This document shows positions 1 to 7,681 of a stretch of DNA of 64,000 nt, in pieces. The first letter of the stretch is position 1. Every line of letters begins with the position of its first letter. The translations under genes were made by a program, and so were the position numbers. The notes under the pieces are model-generated. The model was not told the DNA's origin, made no database searches, and saw nothing but the letters and a program-made list of their open reading frames with translations. The DNA comes from Streptomyces bacillaris (lineage in GTDB: Bacteria; Actinomycetota; Actinomycetes; Streptomycetales; Streptomycetaceae): assembly GCF_003268675.1 (NCBI RefSeq), contig NZ_CP029378.1, positions 3,224,001 to 3,288,000 on the forward strand, written 5' to 3'.

Positions 1-207
1 CGGGCAACCTCCCGGAAAGTTCTGAGCTGGTAGAGAGCAAGGTCCAAAGTCATGTTTCCCCCCAAGAAACGCAGCTTTACCTGAAACGCAACAGCACCGG
101 CTCACCGAATCGCCACGGCCTGACCGCGACGAGGTGCGACCGGTGCCGGATGTGTGCGACGGGGAGACAGCGGAACGTCTCCCTTTTCACCCGACCGACT
201 CAGTTAC

Positions 208-237
208 CTAACGGGCACCTTCGTAATATTACGTTAG
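208..237. promoter_or_regulatory. candidate operator upstream of CGNR regulator
   Basis: CTAACG (208-213) and CGTTAG (232-237) form an inverted pair. A perfect 12-bp palindrome, CGTAATATTACG (222-233), lies inside it. The site is about 80 bp upstream of the CGNR zinc-finger gene start at 317, and a related CTAACG/CGTTAG pair flanks that gene's stop codon, so autoregulation is possible. No experimental link; inference from symmetry and position. Confidence 0.4.
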
Positions 238-316
238 ATTCGAGATCTAAGCATGCGGCATGTGCCACGGACAAGCCCAATGTGCCCACCGCCCACCGCA
301 CCCTCGTGAGGACCCC

Positions 317-955
317 ATGTCGCCCAGTGACCCGACCCCGGCCACCACGCCGGAAGACGTCCCTCCGCTCAACGGCGAGCCGCTCCCCCTGGAGTTCTCC
401 AACACCGTCTTCCCGGTGCGCGGCACCCTGCGCGACGGGTTCCGCACACCGGAACACGTCTCCTGGTGGCTGCGCTCCTGCCGGCATCTCTTCACCACCT
501 CCCTCCTCGAACCGGACCTCGCCGCGGTCGACGAGACGGACGCCCACTGTTTCGTGCTCCTGCGCGACGCCGCCCGCCGGCTGATCGACGCCCACATCCG
601 GGGCCATGACCCCGACCCGTGGGACGTCGCCCAGGTCAACCGCGTCTCCGCGCTGGGCCGGCCCTGGCCCGCCCTGCGCTGGGAGGCCGGAAGGCGGCCC
701 GCCGCCCTGCACTGCAGCACCGCACCGCCCGTCGTCACCGTGCAGGCCGAGATCGCCCAGGCCCTCGTCGAGCTGCTGGCGGGGATCGCCCCCACCCTGC
801 CGACCGCGTGCCCGGCGCCCGGCTGCGTCTTCTTCTTCGACGCCGCCCGCTCCCGGCGGCAGTGGTGCTCGCAGGGGTGCGGCAACCGGGCGCGCGCGGC
901 CCGGCACTACGCGCGGCATCAGGGCACCACTGCTTCCGGCCATTCCTCAATCTAA
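317..955 (+). CDS. CGNR zinc-finger transcriptional regulator
   Basis: This 212-residue protein has the architecture of the ABATE/CGNR family of predicted actinobacterial regulators. The N-terminal segment (about residues 15-130) has the family opening GEPLPLEFSNT, and the C-terminal zinc finger reads CPAPGC near residue 172 then WCSQGCGNR near 188, giving four zinc cysteines and the CGNR signature followed by basic residues. The ATG at 317 is chosen over an in-frame ATG at 260 because the family N-terminus starts just after it. The DNA target is unknown; palindromes flank the gene. The next gene encodes an exported haloperoxidase-like enzyme on the same strand, possibly a target. A second CGNR gene lies 1.6 kb away on the other strand. 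Family call firm, function inferred. Confidence 0.88.
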   Translation: MSPSDPTPATTPEDVPPLNGEPLPLEFSNTVFPVRGTLRDGFRTPEHVSWWLRSCRHLFTTSLLEPDLAAVDETDAHCFVLLRDAARRLIDAHIRGHDPDPWDVAQVNRVSALGRPWPALRWEAGRRPAALHCSTAPPVVTVQAEIAQALVELLAGIAPTLPTACPAPGCVFFFDAARSRRQWCSQGCGNRARAARHYARHQGTTASGHSSI

Positions 956-982
956 CGCTCTCCAGGCCAAGAGTGCGTTAGA
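951..982. promoter_or_regulatory. inverted repeat at CGNR gene end / haloperoxidase upstream
   Basis: TCTAACGC (951-958) and GCGTTAGA (975-982) are perfect 8-bp arms with a 16-nt spacer; the left arm contains the TAA stop of the CGNR gene. There is no T-tract, so an operator for the haloperoxidase gene 180 bp downstream is as likely as a terminator. The same half-site occurs at 208-237. Confidence 0.4.
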
Positions 983-1162
983 GAACGGTGGCGGGTGCGT
1001 GAACCCTGCCCCCTGCCTGCTGTCATCGGATTTCCCGATGGCCGGCATCTGCGAAGCCACCGGTGACAGAACTCGACAGCGCCCTACGTTTTCCGGCGAA
1101 GCACTTGCACACCACGCGGCGGCATCCCAGAGGGCCGTCGCCGCCGGAAACCACAGACAGGG

Positions 1163-2563
1163 ATGCCCTTCATGCTTCGCTCCGTCCACCAGCGCAAGAC
1201 AACGTTCCGGGTCGCCGTGGCCGGCCTCGCCTTCGCGGGCGTCGCCACCCTGGCCCCCGCCGCACCCGCCGCCGCGACCACGGTCACCCACACCATCCCC
1301 GCGACCTCGCGGGGCTCCAACGACCACGTCCTGTACTGGAACAACGCGCTGCTCGACGTCTTCCGGCACACCGGCGGCACCCCGGGCCCGCTGACCCGCG
1401 GCGGCGCCATCATGGACCTGGCGATCTACGACGTCGTCAACTCGATCCGTACGATCGGCAAGCCCTATCTGGTCAAGGACACGTCGGCGGCCGGCGCCTA
1501 CGGGGCGCTCAACACCGCGATCGACCACGCCGCCTACTCCACCCTGCGCACCGCGTTCCCGAACTACCCGGTGGCCGACCTGGACGCCAAGCTCGCCGCC
1601 GCCCTCGCCCTGCCGGACATCGGCAACGCCGCCCAGCGCGAGCAGGGCAGGCGCCTCGGGGTCAAGATAGCCAAGGCCCACCTGGCGAACCGGGCGAACG
1701 ACGGCTCCGCCGACACCACCCCGTACGTCGCCACCAACGCCCCCGGCCACTGGACCCCCGCCCCGGGCAAGCCGGCCGGCGGTCCCAACTGGGGCAAGGT
1801 CAAGCCCTTCGCGATCAGCTCGGGCAGCAAGTTCCGCCCGGGCAACATCGGTGGGTTCGCCACCCCGCAGGCGCTGCTGCAGAGCCCCGAGTACGCGGCC
1901 CAGGTCAACGAGATCAAGTCCATCGGCGCCAAGAACTCCACCACCAGGACGGCCGACCAGACGCAGCTGGCCCACTACTGGGCCAACGACGTCGACGGCA
2001 CGTACAAGCCGGTGGGCCAGCAGTTCGACCACACCGCGGTCATCTTCAAGAAGTACCGTCCCAACGGCAGCTCCTTCGAGAGCGCCAAGCTGTTCGGCCT
2101 GACCTCGGCCGCGCTGGCCGACGCCGCGATCGCCATCTGGGACTCCAAGTTCGAAAGCGACTGGGACGTGTGGCGCCCGACCGACGCCATCCGCCGCGCG
2201 GGGGAGGTCCCGAACCCGGACCTGGTGGCCGACCCGAACTGGGAGCCCCAGGAGCAGGACGTCAACGGGGTCAGCTTCTCGCCCAACTTCCCGACCTACG
2301 TCTCCGGCCATTCCGGTGTCGGCGCCGCCTGGGCCGGCATCGTGAAGCACTACTTCGGTACGGACAACCTGTCGTTCACCGCCGGCACCGACGACCCGCA
2401 CGCCCAGGGCGTCACCCGCTCCTTCACCAGCCTGAGCCAGGCCGCGAAGGAGAAGGCCGACAGCCGCAAGTACATCGGCGTCCACTTCGAGTGGGACAAC
2501 GCGGCGGCCCTGACCCTCGGCTACAAGGTCTCCAACGAGGTCGCGGGCACGATCCTCAACTGA
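1163..2563 (+). CDS. secreted vanadium-dependent haloperoxidase / PAP2-type enzyme
   Basis: About 466 residues with a signal peptide (basic start, hydrophobic run, AAPAAA-type cleavage region near residues 35-40), so it is exported. The C-terminal half carries the whole vanadate/phosphate signature shared by vanadium haloperoxidases and acid phosphatases: a Lys followed by WRP (KFESDWDVWRP), then SGH in PTYVSGHSGVG, then SRKYIGVHFEWD matching SRxxxGxHxxxD. Close relatives are annotated as vanadium-dependent haloperoxidases or phosphatase PAP2 family proteins; the sequence alone does not show whether halide oxidation or phosphate ester hydrolysis is the real activity. The start is ATG 1163 or ATG 1172, both following a GGG-containing ribosome-binding region. 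It stands between two CGNR regulators. Confidence 0.85.
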   Translation: MPFMLRSVHQRKTTFRVAVAGLAFAGVATLAPAAPAAATTVTHTIPATSRGSNDHVLYWNNALLDVFRHTGGTPGPLTRGGAIMDLAIYDVVNSIRTIGKPYLVKDTSAAGAYGALNTAIDHAAYSTLRTAFPNYPVADLDAKLAAALALPDIGNAAQREQGRRLGVKIAKAHLANRANDGSADTTPYVATNAPGHWTPAPGKPAGGPNWGKVKPFAISSGSKFRPGNIGGFATPQALLQSPEYAAQVNEIKSIGAKNSTTRTADQTQLAHYWANDVDGTYKPVGQQFDHTAVIFKKYRPNGSSFESAKLFGLTSAALADAAIAIWDSKFESDWDVWRPTDAIRRAGEVPNPDLVADPNWEPQEQDVNGVSFSPNFPTYVSGHSGVGAAWAGIVKHYFGTDNLSFTAGTDDPHAQGVTRSFTSLSQAAKEKADSRKYIGVHFEWDNAAALTLGYKVSNEVAGTILN

Positions 2564-2577
2564 CGTCTCCCTAACGG

Positions 2578-3234
2578 TCAGTCAACCCGTGCGCGCCTGC
2601 TGTGGCGCGCCACCCGCACCCGGTTGCCGCAGCCGGCCGTGCACCACGAACGGCGGGCATGGGTCCTGACGAAGTAGAGGATGCACCCCGGCGCGGGGCA
2701 GGCCTTCAGCCGCTCCGCGCCGTCGCCCGCGAACAGCTCCACAGCGGCGGCGGCGACCGCCCCGAGCGCCTGGCGCGCGGGGTCCTCCACCGCCCGGCGG
2801 ACCACGGCCCGGAACTCCGGACCGGGGGCCAGCTCCGGCCAGTCGGCGGCGGTGCGCGCGTAGGTGTTCACCACCGCCACCTCCCCGGGGTCCGGGCTCC
2901 CGCCCGAGGTCCGCGCCCCGGCCAGCGACCGCAGGGCCCGGCGCAGCTCCAGGAAGTCCTGGTGGTGCTCCGGGCCCGCGGGCGGTGCGCCGGCCAGCGC
3001 GGCGGCGACATCGGGGGCGAAGCGGTGGCGCTGGGCGGCCAGCCAGCTGTCCAGGTCCTGCGGCCCGGCGGCGAGCGCGTCGACGAGCCGTCCCCGTACA
3101 CCGCCCTTGATGTACGTGGTGTTGACCAGGTCGAGGGGGAGCGGCTCGCCGGTGAGCAGCACACCCACCCACGACTCGTCCCGCTCTCCCTGATCTCCCT
3201 GCTCTTCCCGCTCCTCCGCGACGCTTTCAGCCAT
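2578..3234 (-). CDS. CGNR zinc-finger transcriptional regulator
   Basis: A 218-residue ABATE/CGNR family protein, paralogous to the product at 317-955. Family features are LLTGEPLPLDLVNT near residue 27, a helical middle, and the C-terminal zinc finger CPAPGC ... WCTAGCGNRVRVARHSRRA with four cysteines and a basic tail. The ATG at 3234 follows a GGATGGGGAG ribosome-binding region. It is divergent from the HPP membrane protein gene at 3355, and a perfect 14-bp-arm palindrome sits between the two starts, the usual arrangement for an autoregulated repressor that also controls its neighbour. DNA binding by this family is predicted rather than well studied. Confidence 0.87.
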   Translation of the reverse strand: MAESVAEEREEQGDQGERDESWVGVLLTGEPLPLDLVNTTYIKGGVRGRLVDALAAGPQDLDSWLAAQRHRFAPDVAAALAGAPPAGPEHHQDFLELRRALRSLAGARTSGGSPDPGEVAVVNTYARTAADWPELAPGPEFRAVVRRAVEDPARQALGAVAAAAVELFAGDGAERLKACPAPGCILYFVRTHARRSWCTAGCGNRVRVARHSRRARVD

Positions 3235-3268
3235 CTCCCCATCCTGTCTCGCGGAAAAGCCCCTGCAA

Positions 3269-3322
3269 AGCTAATGGATGAATCTATGCTTCATCCATTA
3301 GCTCGCGTGCTTCATCCGTCAG
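3269..3322. promoter_or_regulatory. palindromic operator with third half-site between divergent genes
   Basis: AGCTAATGGATGAA (3269-3282) and TTCATCCATTAGCT (3290-3303) are perfect 14-bp arms with a 7-nt spacer. A third half-site, TTCATCCGTCAG (3311-3322), follows in direct orientation with two mismatches to the core. The cluster sits between the CGNR gene (start 3234, minus) and the HPP gene (start 3355, plus). It is AT-richer than its surroundings and has no terminator features, so it is called an operator. Confidence 0.7.
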
Positions 3323-3354
3323 CCCGTGAACAGGCCGTCGCGAAAGGAATCCCG

Positions 3355-3891
3355 GTGTCCGACGCACCTTCCACCACGCTCCCCGCTCCGACCCGCACCC
3401 CCTCCCTGCTGACCAGCAAGGCGCCGCCCCGCCCGAAGCCGTCCTTCGTCTCGGTCGCCACCGCAGGCGGCACGGTCGCCCTGGTGCTGCTGGTGGCCAT
3501 CGGCTACGCCCTCGACCAGACGGTGCTCATCCCGCCGCTGGCGGCAAGTGCGGCGCTCGTCTTCGCCGCGCCGACGCTGCCGCTGGCCCAGCCGCGCAAC
3601 GTCATCGGCGGCCAGCTCGTCTCGGCCCTCACGGGCTTCGTGGTCCTCGCCGTGGCGGGCAGCTCGGTCTGGGCCTCGGCGGTCGCGGGCGGTCTGGCGA
3701 TCGGCGCCATGGCCCTGGCCCGTACGGCCCACTCCCCCGCGGCGGCCACCGCCGTCATCGTCGTGGTGGCCCAGCCCTCGACGCTCCTCTTCCTCGCCCT
3801 GCTGCTGCTCGCCACGGTCGTGATCGTGGGTGTCGGCGTCCTGGCCGGGCGCACCGGCAGGACCGCCCGCTACCCCACGTACTGGTGGTAG
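3355..3891 (+). CDS. HPP family integral membrane protein
   Basis: A 178-residue membrane protein with about four to five hydrophobic segments after a polar N-terminus of some 30 residues. Family marks are LAQPRNVIGGQLVSALTGF and ARTAHSPAAATAV, which match HPP-domain membrane proteins; some HPP proteins are linked to nitrite or small-anion transport, but the substrate here cannot be told. The GTG at 3355 is preferred over an upstream ATG at 3274 because GAAAGGA lies at good distance and the upstream ATG falls inside the operator palindrome. It heads a plus-strand run with the FMN-binding and luciferase-like oxidoreductases and is divergent from a CGNR regulator that probably controls it. Confidence 0.78.
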   Translation: MSDAPSTTLPAPTRTPSLLTSKAPPRPKPSFVSVATAGGTVALVLLVAIGYALDQTVLIPPLAASAALVFAAPTLPLAQPRNVIGGQLVSALTGFVVLAVAGSSVWASAVAGGLAIGAMALARTAHSPAAATAVIVVVAQPSTLLFLALLLLATVVIVGVGVLAGRTGRTARYPTYWW

Positions 3892-3901
3892 GACGACGGC
3901 G

Positions 3902-4546
3902 ATGACCAGCAGATACGCGCAGTTGCTCTTCACCCCGCCGGTCCAGCTCCACCAGGAGCACCACGGCAGCCGTCGGAACTACGCGGCCATGGCCGAGGGC
4001 CCGGCCGTGGCGGACCGGCTGACGGCCGCCGAGGCCACGTTCGCCGCCGCCAGCACCGGCTTCTACCTGGCCACCACCGGCTCCACCGGCTGGCCCTATG
4101 TGCAACACCGGGGCGGGCCGCCCGGGTTCCTGCGGGCCCTGGACGAACGGACCCTGGCCTTCGCTGACTTCCGGGGGAACAAGCAGTACATCACCACCGG
4201 GAACCTCGACACCGACAACCGGGTCTCCCTGCTGCTGATGGACCACCCGGCCCGCCGCCGGCTGAAGATCCTCGGCCGCGCCCGGACCGCCGACGTCTCG
4301 GCCTGGCCGGCCGCGGCGGGCCCGCTGGTCCCCGACGGCTACCGGGCGGTGCCGGAGCGGATCATGCTGATCGACGTCGAGGCGTACGACTGGAACTGCC
4401 CGCAGCACATCCAGCCGCGCTTCACCCCGGCGGAGCTGGAGGAGGCGCTCGGCCCGGTCCGCGAGCGGATGGCCTCCCTGGAGCAGGAGAACGCCCGGCT
4501 CAAGGAGCGCCTGGCCGGGGCCGAGGAGGTGGACCGTGCGCGCTGA
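3902..4546 (+). CDS. pyridoxamine 5'-phosphate oxidase-like FMN-binding protein
   Basis: A 214-residue member of the split-barrel PNPOx-like superfamily. The barrel spans about residues 35-140, with FYLATTGSTGWPYVQHRGG and LAFADFRGNKQYITTGN typical of the FMN-binding strands. The last 40 residues are charged and probably coiled coil (RERMASLEQENARLKERL). The ATG at 3902 lies 10 nt after the stop of the HPP gene. The stop overlaps the GTG of the next gene by 11 nt, so the two are probably translationally coupled. Such proteins reduce or oxidise small molecules with FMN or F420; the substrate is unknown. It is not the biosynthetic PdxH, which is at 63.1 kb. Confidence 0.83.
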   Translation: MTSRYAQLLFTPPVQLHQEHHGSRRNYAAMAEGPAVADRLTAAEATFAAASTGFYLATTGSTGWPYVQHRGGPPGFLRALDERTLAFADFRGNKQYITTGNLDTDNRVSLLLMDHPARRRLKILGRARTADVSAWPAAAGPLVPDGYRAVPERIMLIDVEAYDWNCPQHIQPRFTPAELEEALGPVRERMASLEQENARLKERLAGAEEVDRAR

Positions 4547-5603
4547 GACGGCCGGGGCGGGGGGCGGTGACCGTACGGGGCCGGGGGCGGCGGACACGGC
4601 CGGGCCCGGCCTCCATCCGGCGATGCGCAGGGCCTTCCCCGGGGGCGGCCGGGCGACGCTCGGGCTGATCGCGCCGCTGGAGTCGTTCAGCGGCGATGTC
4701 CCCACCATGGAAGGCCACTTGGCGCGGGTGCGCGCGGCCGAGGAGGCGGGGTTCGCCTCGTTCTGGCTGCGTGACGTCCCGCTCCTGGTGCCCGGCCAGG
4801 GCGACGGCGGGCAGCTCTTCGACCCCTGGGTCTACCTCGGCGCCCTGGCCACCGCCACCAGCCGCATCACGCTGGGCACGGCGAGCACCGTCCTCCCGCT
4901 GCGCCACCCCGTCCACGTGGCGAAGGCCGCCGCCTCGGTCGACCTGCTCTCCGGCGGGCGCATGCTCCTCGGTCTCGCGGTGGGCGACCGGCCGGGCGAG
5001 GTCCCGGCGTTCGGCCCCGCCGCCGCGGACCCGGCCGGCCGACTGCCGGACAGCTGGGCCTATCTGCGCCATCTGACCGGCGGCACGGTCACCACCGGCC
5101 ACTCCTCTCCCCTGGGCGAACTGGCCCCCGGCACGGGGATGGTGCCCGGCCCCGCCTTCGGCCGGCTGCCCCTGCTGATGACCGGCCGGGGCGGCCGGAC
5201 CATCGAGTGGGTGGCCGAACACGCGGACGGCTGGCTGTACTCGGCGCTCGCGCCGGATATCCAGCGCGCGAACACGGCCCGTTGGCGGCGGCTGACCGGC
5301 GAGTCGGGCACGCCGGGCTCCAAGCCGTACGCCCAGGCGGGCTATCTGGTCCTGGACGAGGACCCGCGCTCCGCCCCACGCCCCCTGCCGCAGGGCTGGG
5401 CCATGGGGCGGGAGCCGCTGCTCGACCTGTTCAAGACGTACGAGGCGGGCGGCGTCGACCAGTTGATGGTCAACCTCCGGCTCAACTCCCGCCCGGCGGA
5501 CGAGGTCCTGGCGGAGCTGGCGGAGTACGTGCTGCCGCACTTCCCCACTCCCGGGACCCGACCCACGCCCGGGCTTCGACCCGGCCCCGAGCTTCACATC
5601 TGA
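4536..5603 (+). CDS. LLM-class (luciferase-like) flavin-dependent oxidoreductase
   Basis: A 355-residue bacterial-luciferase-like monooxygenase or oxidoreductase. Recognisable are LGLIAPLESFSG at the first barrel strand, AAEEAGFASFWLRDVP, LGTASTVLPLRHPVHVAKAAASVDLLSGGR (the flavin/F420 barrel region) and GRTIEWVAEHADGW. The GTG start at 4536 has GAGGAGGTGG directly upstream inside the preceding gene. The first 30 residues are Gly/Ala-rich and may be unstructured. Enzymes of this class need reduced flavin, which the flavin reductase encoded downstream could supply. Substrate unknown. Confidence 0.88.
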   Translation: MRAETAGAGGGDRTGPGAADTAGPGLHPAMRRAFPGGGRATLGLIAPLESFSGDVPTMEGHLARVRAAEEAGFASFWLRDVPLLVPGQGDGGQLFDPWVYLGALATATSRITLGTASTVLPLRHPVHVAKAAASVDLLSGGRMLLGLAVGDRPGEVPAFGPAAADPAGRLPDSWAYLRHLTGGTVTTGHSSPLGELAPGTGMVPGPAFGRLPLLMTGRGGRTIEWVAEHADGWLYSALAPDIQRANTARWRRLTGESGTPGSKPYAQAGYLVLDEDPRSAPRPLPQGWAMGREPLLDLFKTYEAGGVDQLMVNLRLNSRPADEVLAELAEYVLPHFPTPGTRPTPGLRPGPELHI

Positions 5604-5614
5604 CGAGCCGTCAG
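5600..5614. promoter_or_regulatory. CTGACG-N3-CGTCAG operator, site 1
   Basis: Perfect inverted repeat CTGACG AGC CGTCAG, centred about 12 nt upstream of the ATG at 5620 of the flavin reductase gene. The same motif occurs at 13974, 19577 and 19667 in front of acyl-CoA catabolism genes, which suggests a common TetR-type repressor. The regulator is not identified here. Confidence 0.6.
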
Positions 5615-5619
5615 TTCTA

Positions 5620-6264
5620 ATGGACGGTGTGATGGGACACGCAGGCATGGCCGCCACCGCCGTCCGGTACCTCAGGTCCGCAGGCGCCACGGCGGGGACG
5701 GCAGGGGATCCGCAGCCGCCGCCACAGGCGCTGCCCCGGCCGGACCTGAGGGCCGTCCGGGACGGTGAGCGGCTCCCGGTGGACCCGGCCGAATTCCGGC
5801 GCGTGCTGGGCCACTTCGCCAGCGGTGTCACCGTCGTCACCGCGCACGACGCGGACGGGCCCACCGGCTTCGCCTGCCAGTCCTTCGCCTCGCTCTCGCT
5901 GGACCCGCCGCTGGTCGCGTTCATGGTCGCCCGTACCTCGACGACCTGGCCGCGCATCGCCCGCGCCGGGTCCTTCTGCGTGAACATCCTGGGGGACGGA
6001 CAGGGCGCGCTGTGCCGGGGGTTCGCGGTGAGCGGGGCGGACAAGTTCGCGGGGGTGGCGTACTCAAGCGCCCCGGCGACCGGCTCCCCGCTGCTCGACT
6101 CCGTACCGGCGTGGGTGGACTGCCGTATCCACGCCGTCCACACGGGCGGGGACCACCTGATCGTGGTGGGCCGGGTCGAGGCGCTGGGCGCGACGGCGGA
6201 GGCGGACGGAGAGGCCGGTCCGCTGCTGTTCCACCGGGGCGCGTTCGGCCGCTTCACCGACTGA
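5620..6264 (+). CDS. flavin reductase family protein
   Basis: A 214-residue protein with a flavin-reductase-like FMN-binding domain at residues 48-210: RRVLGHFASGVTVVTA, GFACQSFASLSLDPPLVAF, SFCVNIL and the C-terminal FHRGAFGRF. Such proteins use NAD(P)H to reduce free FMN or FAD for a partner monooxygenase; the luciferase-like enzyme just upstream is a candidate partner. The start is ATG 5620, with GTG 5629 and ATG 5632 as alternatives; the first 45 residues look disordered. An operator of the shared CTGACG/CGTCAG type lies directly upstream, so this gene may have its own promoter and belong to the catabolic regulon at 11-21 kb. Confidence 0.88.
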   Translation: MDGVMGHAGMAATAVRYLRSAGATAGTAGDPQPPPQALPRPDLRAVRDGERLPVDPAEFRRVLGHFASGVTVVTAHDADGPTGFACQSFASLSLDPPLVAFMVARTSTTWPRIARAGSFCVNILGDGQGALCRGFAVSGADKFAGVAYSSAPATGSPLLDSVPAWVDCRIHAVHTGGDHLIVVGRVEALGATAEADGEAGPLLFHRGAFGRFTD

Positions 6265-6287
6265 GGCCCCGCCCAGGCCCCTTGGGG

Positions 6288-7616
6288 CTACGTACCGTCG
6301 GAGGCCGCCGATCCGGCCCGTACGCCCGCCGAGGCCCTCCGGATGACCAGCGCCATCAGCGCGGCCACGGCGCAGAGCGCCCCCGAGGCGTACCAGACGA
6401 CGTCGTACGTACCGAAGACGTCCCGCGCGACCCCGCCGAGGAACGCCACCACCGCCGCCCCCACCTGGTGCGAGGCGAGCACCCAGCCGAAGACGATCGC
6501 GCTGTCCTCCCCGTACTGCTCCCGGCAGAGCGCCAGCGTCGGCGGGACGGTGGCGACCCAGTCCAGCCCGTAGAAGACGATGAAGAAGACCATCGGCGGG
6601 CGGACGTCGGGGGCCATCAGCATCGGCAGGAAGAGCAGGGAGACCCCGCGCAGGGCGTAGTAGACGGCGAGGAGTCTGCGGGCGTCGAAGCGGTCGGTGA
6701 GCCAGCCGGAGAAGATCGTGCCGATGACGTCGAAGACGCCGATCACCGCGAGGAGCGAGGCGGCCGCCGTGATGGGCATGCCGTGGTCGTGGGCGGAGGG
6801 GACGAAGTGGGTCCGGATCAGCCCGTTGGTGGAGGCCCCGCAGATCGCGAAGGTCCCGGCGAGCAGCCAGAAGGGGCCGGTGCGCGCCGCGTCGAACAGC
6901 ACCTTCACCGCGCGGCGGGCGGCGCCCCGCGCGGGGGCGGGCTTGGCCACGTACACCCCGCCGTACGGGGCGAGCCCCACATCGGCCGGGTGGTCGCGCA
7001 TCAGGAGCCACACCAGCGGCACCACGACCAGGGCGGCCAGGGCGACGGTGACGGAGGCGGGCCGCCAGCCGTGCTCGGAGACGATCCAGGCGCAGAGCGG
7101 GAGGAAGACGAGCTGCCCGGAGGCCCCGGCGGCGGTGAGGACGCCGGTGACCAGGCCCCGGCGGGCGACGAACCAGCGGTTGGTGACGGTCGCGGCGAAC
7201 GCCATGGCCATGGAGCCGGTGCCGAGGCCGACGAGCAGCCCCCAGTAGATCATCAGCTGCCAGGAGGCCGTCATCCAGACACTGGCGAGCGCCCCGGCGG
7301 CCACCATGGTCAGCGCGACGGCCACGACCCGCCGGATGCCGAACCGGTCCATCAGTGCGGCGGCGAACGGGGCGGTCAGCCCGTACAGCGCCAGGTCGAT
7401 GGAGACCGCGAGCCCGATCTCACCGCGCGACCAGCCGAACTCGGTGTGGAGCGGGTCGATGAGGAGCCCGGGGAGGGAGTTGAAGGCGGCGCCGCCGATG
7501 ATCGTCACGAAGGTGACGGCGGCGACGATCCACGCCCGGTGGATACGGGGACGGCGCCCCGCGCGGGGCCGCTGCCGGCCGCCGTCCTGGGCCGCGCTTT
7601 CGATGGTCTCGGTCAC
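6288..7616 (-). CDS. MFS transporter
   Basis: A 442-residue major facilitator superfamily protein with about 12 hydrophobic segments in two halves and a polar central loop. MFS marks include DRFGIRR in the first cytoplasmic loop and GWLTDRFDARR in the equivalent loop of the second half, so the protein is a complete two-domain transporter. No ATG exists near the N-terminus; the GTG at 7616 (MTETIESAAQ) is the best start. The family resembles the monocarboxylate/oxalate-formate type, but the substrate cannot be read. It is convergent with the flavin reductase gene, only 23 nt separating the stops, and follows the DUF2809 gene on the same strand. Confidence 0.85.
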   Translation of the reverse strand: MTETIESAAQDGGRQRPRAGRRPRIHRAWIVAAVTFVTIIGGAAFNSLPGLLIDPLHTEFGWSRGEIGLAVSIDLALYGLTAPFAAALMDRFGIRRVVAVALTMVAAGALASVWMTASWQLMIYWGLLVGLGTGSMAMAFAATVTNRWFVARRGLVTGVLTAAGASGQLVFLPLCAWIVSEHGWRPASVTVALAALVVVPLVWLLMRDHPADVGLAPYGGVYVAKPAPARGAARRAVKVLFDAARTGPFWLLAGTFAICGASTNGLIRTHFVPSAHDHGMPITAAASLLAVIGVFDVIGTIFSGWLTDRFDARRLLAVYYALRGVSLLFLPMLMAPDVRPPMVFFIVFYGLDWVATVPPTLALCREQYGEDSAIVFGWVLASHQVGAAVVAFLGGVARDVFGTYDVVWYASGALCAVAALMALVIRRASAGVRAGSAASDGT

Positions 7617-7681
7617 GGGGACCAGCTTCTTGGCCCGCCGCCCCGCCCCACGAGTGGCCGGAGGGACATGGTTCGCAGGGA

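Noticed and set aside
1..316. A gene at the left edge
   Set aside because: No frame with family motifs or a convincing ribosome-binding site; it appears to be the upstream region of the first CGNR gene.
947..2485. Long open frame on the minus strand opposite the haloperoxidase gene
   Set aside because: It is a Gly/Val/Arg-rich antisense frame caused by high GC at third positions; the plus-strand product has clear family motifs.
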